Source of the DNA: Chryseobacterium sp. CH25
GTDB lineage: Bacteria > Bacteroidota > Bacteroidia > Flavobacteriales > Weeksellaceae
Assembly: GCF_004119455.1 (NCBI RefSeq)
Contig: NZ_NRQT01000011.1
Coordinates: forward strand, 62,001-126,000
Length of the DNA: 64,000 nucleotides
Direction: 5' to 3'
The notes under the pieces are model-generated. The model did not search any database, was not told the DNA's origin, and was given only the letters and a program-made list of their open reading frames with translations. Within the stretch, counting starts at the first letter, position 1, and the number at the start of each line of letters is the position of its first letter. Both the position numbers and the translations under genes were made by a program. Of the stretch, positions 60,183-64,000 are shown piece by piece.

Positions 60183-62798
60183 TTACAAACTTTTCAGCTT
60201 CTCTTCCAAGATTGCAATCTTGTCAAGAGCATCTTTTTGTTTCTTACGCTCTACCTCTACAATTTCAGGTTTAGCATTAGCCACAAATTTTTCGTTGGAA
60301 AGTTTTTTATCTACTGAAATCAAGAATCCTTTCAGATATTTTAATTCTTCTTCAGTTTTAGCTTTTTCTTCTCCTAAATCTAAGTTTTCACTTAAAGGAA
60401 TAGAAACTTCCGTTGCACCAACCAGGAATGTAAAGCTTGGCTTATCTGTTTTCTGTCCGAAATGAATTTCAGAAACGTTAGCCAGTTTTCTTACTACCGC
60501 TTCATTAGCAAATTCAGAAGCATTGGTATAGATTTCAGCTGCCTCTCTTGGAGAAATTCCTTTTGTCTGACGGTAATTTCTAACTCCAGAGATCAATTCT
60601 GCTGCGGTTTCAAAGTTTTTAATGATCGTCTCATCAAATGCACCTGCTTCTTTCTGCTGAGCAATAACTAAAGCTTCTTCAATATTTCTTTCTGAAATCG
60701 TCTGCCATAATTCTTCTGTTAAGAAAGGCATGAACGGGTGAAGTAACTTCATCAACTCCTCAAAGAAGTATATTGTTTTGCTATAAACCTCTTTAGAAAT
60801 TCCTTCTCCATAGTTAGGTTTAATAGCTTCCAGGTACCAACCACAAAAATCGTCCCAAATTAATTTATAGATCAAGTGAAGGGCATCCGAAATTCTGAAT
60901 TTCTCGAACTGATCATTGATTTCAACAATTGTTTTATTTAATTTATTTTCGAACCATTCGATAGCCTGGTTATCTGTTGCAATTGCTGGCTTATCTTCAT
61001 GATTCCACATGTTGATTAAACGGAATGCATTCCAGATTTTCGTCATGAAGTTTCTTCCCTGAAGCATTAAATCTTCATCAAAAAGAAGGTCATTTCCTGC
61101 TGCAGAACTCAATAGAATTCCTACACGAACTCCATCAGCTCCATATTTTTCCATCAGTTCAAGTGGATCCGGAGAGTTCCCTAAAGATTTTGACATCTTT
61201 CTTCTTTGCTTATCTCTTACAATTCCTGTGAAATAAACATTTTTGAATGGAACTTCTTTTCTGTACTCCAATCCAGCCATAATCATTCTGGCTACCCAGA
61301 AGAAAATAATATCCGGTCCTGTCACCAAGTCAGCAGTTGGATAGTAATAGTTGATGTCTTTATTTTCAGGATCAAGTAATCCATCGAATACAGACATTGG
61401 CCATAACCATGAAGAGAACCAGGTATCCAATGCATCATCGTCCTGTCTAAGACCGTCAATTGTCAATGCCTGATTTCCTGTTTTTTGTTTTGCTAATTCT
61501 AAAGCTTCTTCTTTGGTTTCAGCTACTACAAAATCTTCATCTCCTGCTCCATAGTAGTACGCAGGAATTTGCTGTCCCCACCAAAGCTGACGGGAAATAT
61601 TCCAGTCACGGATGTTTTCCATCCAGTATTTGTAAGTATTTTTAAACTTATCCGGATAGAATTTCACTTCGTCATCCATTACTACATCCAATGCTGGTTT
61701 AGCAATTTCAGACATTTTAAGGAACCACTGTACTGAAACTTTAGGTTCAATAACAGCTCCTGTTCTTTCAGAAGTTCCTACTTTATTTACATAATCTTCT
61801 GCTTTCAGTAAAAGATCTTTCTCTTCTAATTCTTTTGCGATCTGCTTTCTTACGTCAAATCTGTTCTGTCCTGCATAATGAAGACCATGCTCGTTAAGGT
61901 TTCCGTCATCATCTAGTGCATCAATCATTTTCAACTGATGTTTCTGTCCGATCTCGTAGTCATTAGTATCGTGTGCAGGAGTGATTTTTAAAGCACCTGT
62001 TCCAAACTCAATATCAACATATTCGTCTTCAATGATAGGAATTACTCTGTTAACGATTGGTACGATTACATTCTTACCTTTTAAGTGAGCATATCTCTCA
62101 TCATTAGGATTGATACACACAGCAGTATCCCCGAAAATAGTTTCAGGACGTGTAGTGGCTACGGAAAGGAACTCTTCTGATCCTTCAATCTTATATTTAA
62201 GGAAATATAGTTTTCCGTTCTGCTCTTTAAAGATTACTTCTTCATCTGAAATATTGGTCTTCGCTTCCGGATCCCAGTTTACCATTCTGTATCCTCTGTA
62301 GATTAATCCTTTGTTATAAAGATCTACAAAGCTTTTGATAACCTGTTGGGAAAGCTTATCCTCCATCGTGAAACGGGTTCTGTCCCAATCACATGAACAT
62401 CCTAATTTTTTAAGCTGCTCAAGGATTGTTCCTCCGTATTTATTCGTCCATTCCCAAGCGTGCTCAAGGAATTGTTCACGGGTAATATCAGACTTATTGA
62501 CTCCTTCAGACTTCAGTTTAGCAACAACTTTAGCTTCGGTAGCAATGGAAGCGTGATCTGTTCCCGGAATCCAACAAGCGTTAAACCCGCGCATTCTTGC
62601 ACGACGGACCAGAACATCTTGAATGGTATTGTTCAACATATGCCCCATGTGTAATATCCCCGTCACGTTTGGTGGCGGAATAACAATGGTATATGGTGGT
62701 TTGTCATTAGGTTCTGAGTGGAAATATTTGTTTTCCAACCAGTAATTGTACCATTTCTGTTCTGTTTCCTGTGGATTGTACTTTTCTGAAATCTGCAT
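60183..62798 (-). CDS. valS: Valine--tRNA ligase
   Basis: An 871-residue class Ia aminoacyl-tRNA synthetase. HIGH motif as LHMGHMLNNT (about 47-50), the editing domain in the 200-400 region, and KMSKS in RRKMSKSLGNSPDP (about 534). A C-terminal coiled-coil tail (about the last 65 residues) is typical of ValRS. I start at the ATG at 62798 (MQISEKYNPQETEQ); the frame extends 8 codons to a TTG, which is not needed. It charges tRNA-Val and clears mischarged threonine. A -7 box stands 29 bases upstream. Confidence 0.95.
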   Translation of the reverse strand: MQISEKYNPQETEQKWYNYWLENKYFHSEPNDKPPYTIVIPPPNVTGILHMGHMLNNTIQDVLVRRARMRGFNACWIPGTDHASIATEAKVVAKLKSEGVNKSDITREQFLEHAWEWTNKYGGTILEQLKKLGCSCDWDRTRFTMEDKLSQQVIKSFVDLYNKGLIYRGYRMVNWDPEAKTNISDEEVIFKEQNGKLYFLKYKIEGSEEFLSVATTRPETIFGDTAVCINPNDERYAHLKGKNVIVPIVNRVIPIIEDEYVDIEFGTGALKITPAHDTNDYEIGQKHQLKMIDALDDDGNLNEHGLHYAGQNRFDVRKQIAKELEEKDLLLKAEDYVNKVGTSERTGAVIEPKVSVQWFLKMSEIAKPALDVVMDDEVKFYPDKFKNTYKYWMENIRDWNISRQLWWGQQIPAYYYGAGDEDFVVAETKEEALELAKQKTGNQALTIDGLRQDDDALDTWFSSWLWPMSVFDGLLDPENKDINYYYPTADLVTGPDIIFFWVARMIMAGLEYRKEVPFKNVYFTGIVRDKQRRKMSKSLGNSPDPLELMEKYGADGVRVGILLSSAAGNDLLFDEDLMLQGRNFMTKIWNAFRLINMWNHEDKPAIATDNQAIEWFENKLNKTIVEINDQFEKFRISDALHLIYKLIWDDFCGWYLEAIKPNYGEGISKEVYSKTIYFFEELMKLLHPFMPFLTEELWQTISERNIEEALVIAQQKEAGAFDETIIKNFETAAELISGVRNYRQTKGISPREAAEIYTNASEFANEAVVRKLANVSEIHFGQKTDKPSFTFLVGATEVSIPLSENLDLGEEKAKTEEELKYLKGFLISVDKKLSNEKFVANAKPEIVEVERKKQKDALDKIAILEEKLKSL

Positions 62799-62826
62799 AA
62801 ATTCTATTTCTTTGGCTTGCAATTTG

Positions 62827-62834
62827 CAAAAATA
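62827..62834 (-). promoter_or_regulatory. Possible -7 box of valS
   Basis: TATTTTTG on the minus strand matches TAnnTTTG, 28 bases before the ATG; faces the DUF1573 promoter. Confidence 0.5.
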
Positions 62835-62876
62835 GTCTAAAGAAAAAAATTTTTAAGCATGAATTAAAATAATTTT

Positions 62877-62884
62877 TAACTTTG
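62877..62884 (+). promoter_or_regulatory. Possible -7 box of the DUF1573 gene
   Basis: TAACTTTG matches TAnnTTTG, 42 bases before the chosen ATG. No TTG at the usual distance. Confidence 0.5.
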
Positions 62885-62926
62885 TTTCACAAAATTTATC
62901 TAACAAACATATTAACATTCAAGAAT

Positions 62927-63388
62927 ATGAAGAAATTAATTGCAGGAATTGCATTATTCGGAACATTTGCTCTAGCATCTGCACAAACTATTACGTTTGA
63001 TAAAACTACTTTCGACTATGGTAGCATTAAGCCTAGTTCTGATGGTACAAGATTCTTTACAGTAACAAATACAGGTGACAAGCCTTTGATCATTTCAAAC
63101 GTAAAACCATCTTGTGGATGTACGACTCCTGAGTTCAGCCAAGATCCGATCATGCCAGGAAAATCTGCTAAGATCAAAGTTGGATATAACACTGCTCTTA
63201 CAGGTGGATTCAACAAAATGATTGAAGTTTTCTCTAACGACCCTGCCAACAGCAGAAGCGTAATCTACATCAAAGGAAACGTAGACGCTAATGCTCCTGA
63301 GCCAAAAGTATTAACTCCTGCTGAGCAGAAAGAAGCTGCTAAAGCTGAGAAAAAAGCTGCAAAAATTGCTAAAAAAGCTACAAAGTAA
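62927..63388 (+). CDS. DUF1573 domain-containing secreted protein
   Basis: A 153-residue protein with a signal peptide (MKKLIAGIALFGTFALASAQ). The DUF1573 part reads ITFDKTTFDYGSIKPSSDGT, FTVTNTGDKPLIISNVKPSCGCTTP (the conserved CGC) and VFSNDPANSRSVIYIKG, an immunoglobulin-like fold. The C-terminus is a Lys/Ala-rich tail of about 25 residues. Exported; role unknown in the family. I use the ATG at 62927; an upstream TTG at 62882 lies inside the -7 region. Confidence 0.85.
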   Translation: MKKLIAGIALFGTFALASAQTITFDKTTFDYGSIKPSSDGTRFFTVTNTGDKPLIISNVKPSCGCTTPEFSQDPIMPGKSAKIKVGYNTALTGGFNKMIEVFSNDPANSRSVIYIKGNVDANAPEPKVLTPAEQKEAAKAEKKAAKIAKKATK

Positions 63389-63410
63389 TTCTCTACTTAC
63401 AAAATAAAGA

Positions 63411-63437
63411 AACCGTCTCTCTTGAGACGGTTTTTTT
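63411..63437 (+). terminator. Terminator of the DUF1573 gene
   Basis: AACCGTCTC / GAGACGGTT stem with a TCTT loop and seven Ts. Confidence 0.88.
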
Positions 63438-63736
63438 ATTATATTTATGGTAATGGATACACTGGATGTTAGAAAATGAAGATTTATTCTTTTAGGTTTT
63501 GGCTAAAGACCACTTAAATTGATGCGGATAAAGACCATGTGAATATTTTATTCCTACAGATAGCACAGATTTTCACAGATCATACTGCATATTTTATTAA
63601 TAGCTATCTCATTAATTGTCTATAGAGGTTTAGCAACAATATCTTTTATCTTTTATCTTTTATCTTTTATCTTTTATCTTTTATCTTTTATCTTTTATCT
63701 TTTATCTTTTATCTTTTATCTTTAAATAAAAAATAT
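63438..63736. other. Gap upstream of ppk2 with repeats
   Basis: Between the terminator and ppk2. It contains three spaced (C)ACAGAT words at 63556-63580 and the heptamer array at 63641-63723. No gene was recognised. Confidence 0.6.
63641..63723 (+). repeat. Heptanucleotide tandem repeat (ATCTTTT)x11.9 upstream of ppk2
   Basis: Eleven exact ATCTTTT units and a partial twelfth (ATCTTT), ending 13 bases before the ppk2 ATG. Each junction reads TATCTTTT, one base away from the -7 promoter consensus TAnnTTTG. Perfect long 7-mers like this slip during replication. Confidence 0.95.
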
Positions 63737-64000
63737 ATGGACACCAATTTCTCAGACGACTTTAAGGTAAATGGAAAATTTTCCATTAAAAAAGCCTCTA
63801 CATCATACAAGGGAAAGCTTACCAAAGAAGAGGGAACTCAATTATTAATCCAGGAAAAAGAAAAACTGCGAGAATTGCAGGAAAGGCTTTATGCTGATGG
63901 AAGTCAATCTCTGCTTGTTGTACTTCAGGCTATGGATGCTGCCGGGAAAGACAGTATGATTGAACATGTTTTTGGCGGGGTAAATCCTCAGGGATGTAAT
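63737..64000 (+). CDS. ppk2: Polyphosphate kinase 2 family protein (3' end outside window)
   Basis: The first 88 residues of a PPK2 protein, running off the window. The start MDTNFSDDFKVNGKFSIKKA is followed by a helix with KEKLRELQERLYADG and the Walker A-like QAMDAAGKDSMIEHV, then GGVNPQGCN. PPK2 enzymes phosphorylate nucleoside mono- or diphosphates using polyphosphate; class (ADP- or AMP-preferring) cannot be judged without the rest. The ATG directly follows the heptamer array. Confidence 0.88.
   Translation, partial: MDTNFSDDFKVNGKFSIKKASTSYKGKLTKEEGTQLLIQEKEKLRELQERLYADGSQSLLVVLQAMDAAGKDSMIEHVFGGVNPQGCN

Overview
The window looks like chromosomal DNA of a flavobacterium, most like Chryseobacterium or a close Weeksellaceae relative. 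The DNA is AT-rich and there are few Shine-Dalgarno sites. Several promoters carry the Bacteroidota -7 box TAnnTTTG. PorX, an Oar-like TonB-dependent receptor, secreted VGINT-type surface proteins and a short class I ribonucleotide reductase all fit this group. The species call is inference from gene content, not from a marker search. No rRNA, tRNA, CRISPR array, insertion sequence or prophage was seen.

Layout. 1-3.5 kb (+): the end of an S41 peptidase, porX, a YciI protein and xth. 3.5-6.2 kb (-): an RlpA-like protein, an 800-base gap with a well-formed promoter and a possible 29-residue peptide, and two secreted surface proteins. 6.5-7.8 kb: rimO. 7.9-34.2 kb (-): one 24-gene surface polysaccharide locus, transcribed right to left and closed by a terminator at 7891-7915. 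34.5-36.3 kb: recX and glyA. 36.4-38.7 kb: an arsenate-type cluster (arsC-like reductase, DUF6428, ArsR) and an FAD oxidoreductase. 38.8-45.2 kb: a GT39-type membrane glycosyltransferase and a MacAB-like efflux operon with two paralogous permeases. 45.6-48.7 kb (+): nrdB, a small protein and nrdA. 49.3-54.7 kb: two secreted proteins, one lectin-like, facing an Oar-like TonB receptor. 54.9-62.8 kb: DUF72, small proteins, an HD hydrolase, a broken alpha/beta hydrolase, a ribokinase-like kinase, DUF4241 and valS. 62.9-64 kb (+): a DUF1573 protein and the start of ppk2.

The polysaccharide locus reads as a Wzx/Wzy-type capsule or O-antigen system. It has a membrane dehydratase (WbpM/PglF type), Wza-like exporter, UDP-sugar dehydrogenase, Wzc-like kinase, ManC, flippase, glycosyltransferases, an EpsG-type polymerase and a beta-helix enzyme. 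CapE/CapF/CapG point to UDP-L-FucNAc. Two separate phosphoglycosyl transferases, an aminotransferase, and a GNAT / degenerate PLP protein / FemAB-like trio suggest an acylated amino sugar.

Most notable: an 11.9-copy ATCTTTT repeat just before ppk2; three consensus DnaA boxes before nrdB; a repeated 13-base ArsR-operator-like site; two genes broken at six-base A/T homopolymers (a capsule glycosyltransferase and an alpha/beta hydrolase); a promoter with no known gene at 4176-4203; and hairpins and short repeats in several gaps.
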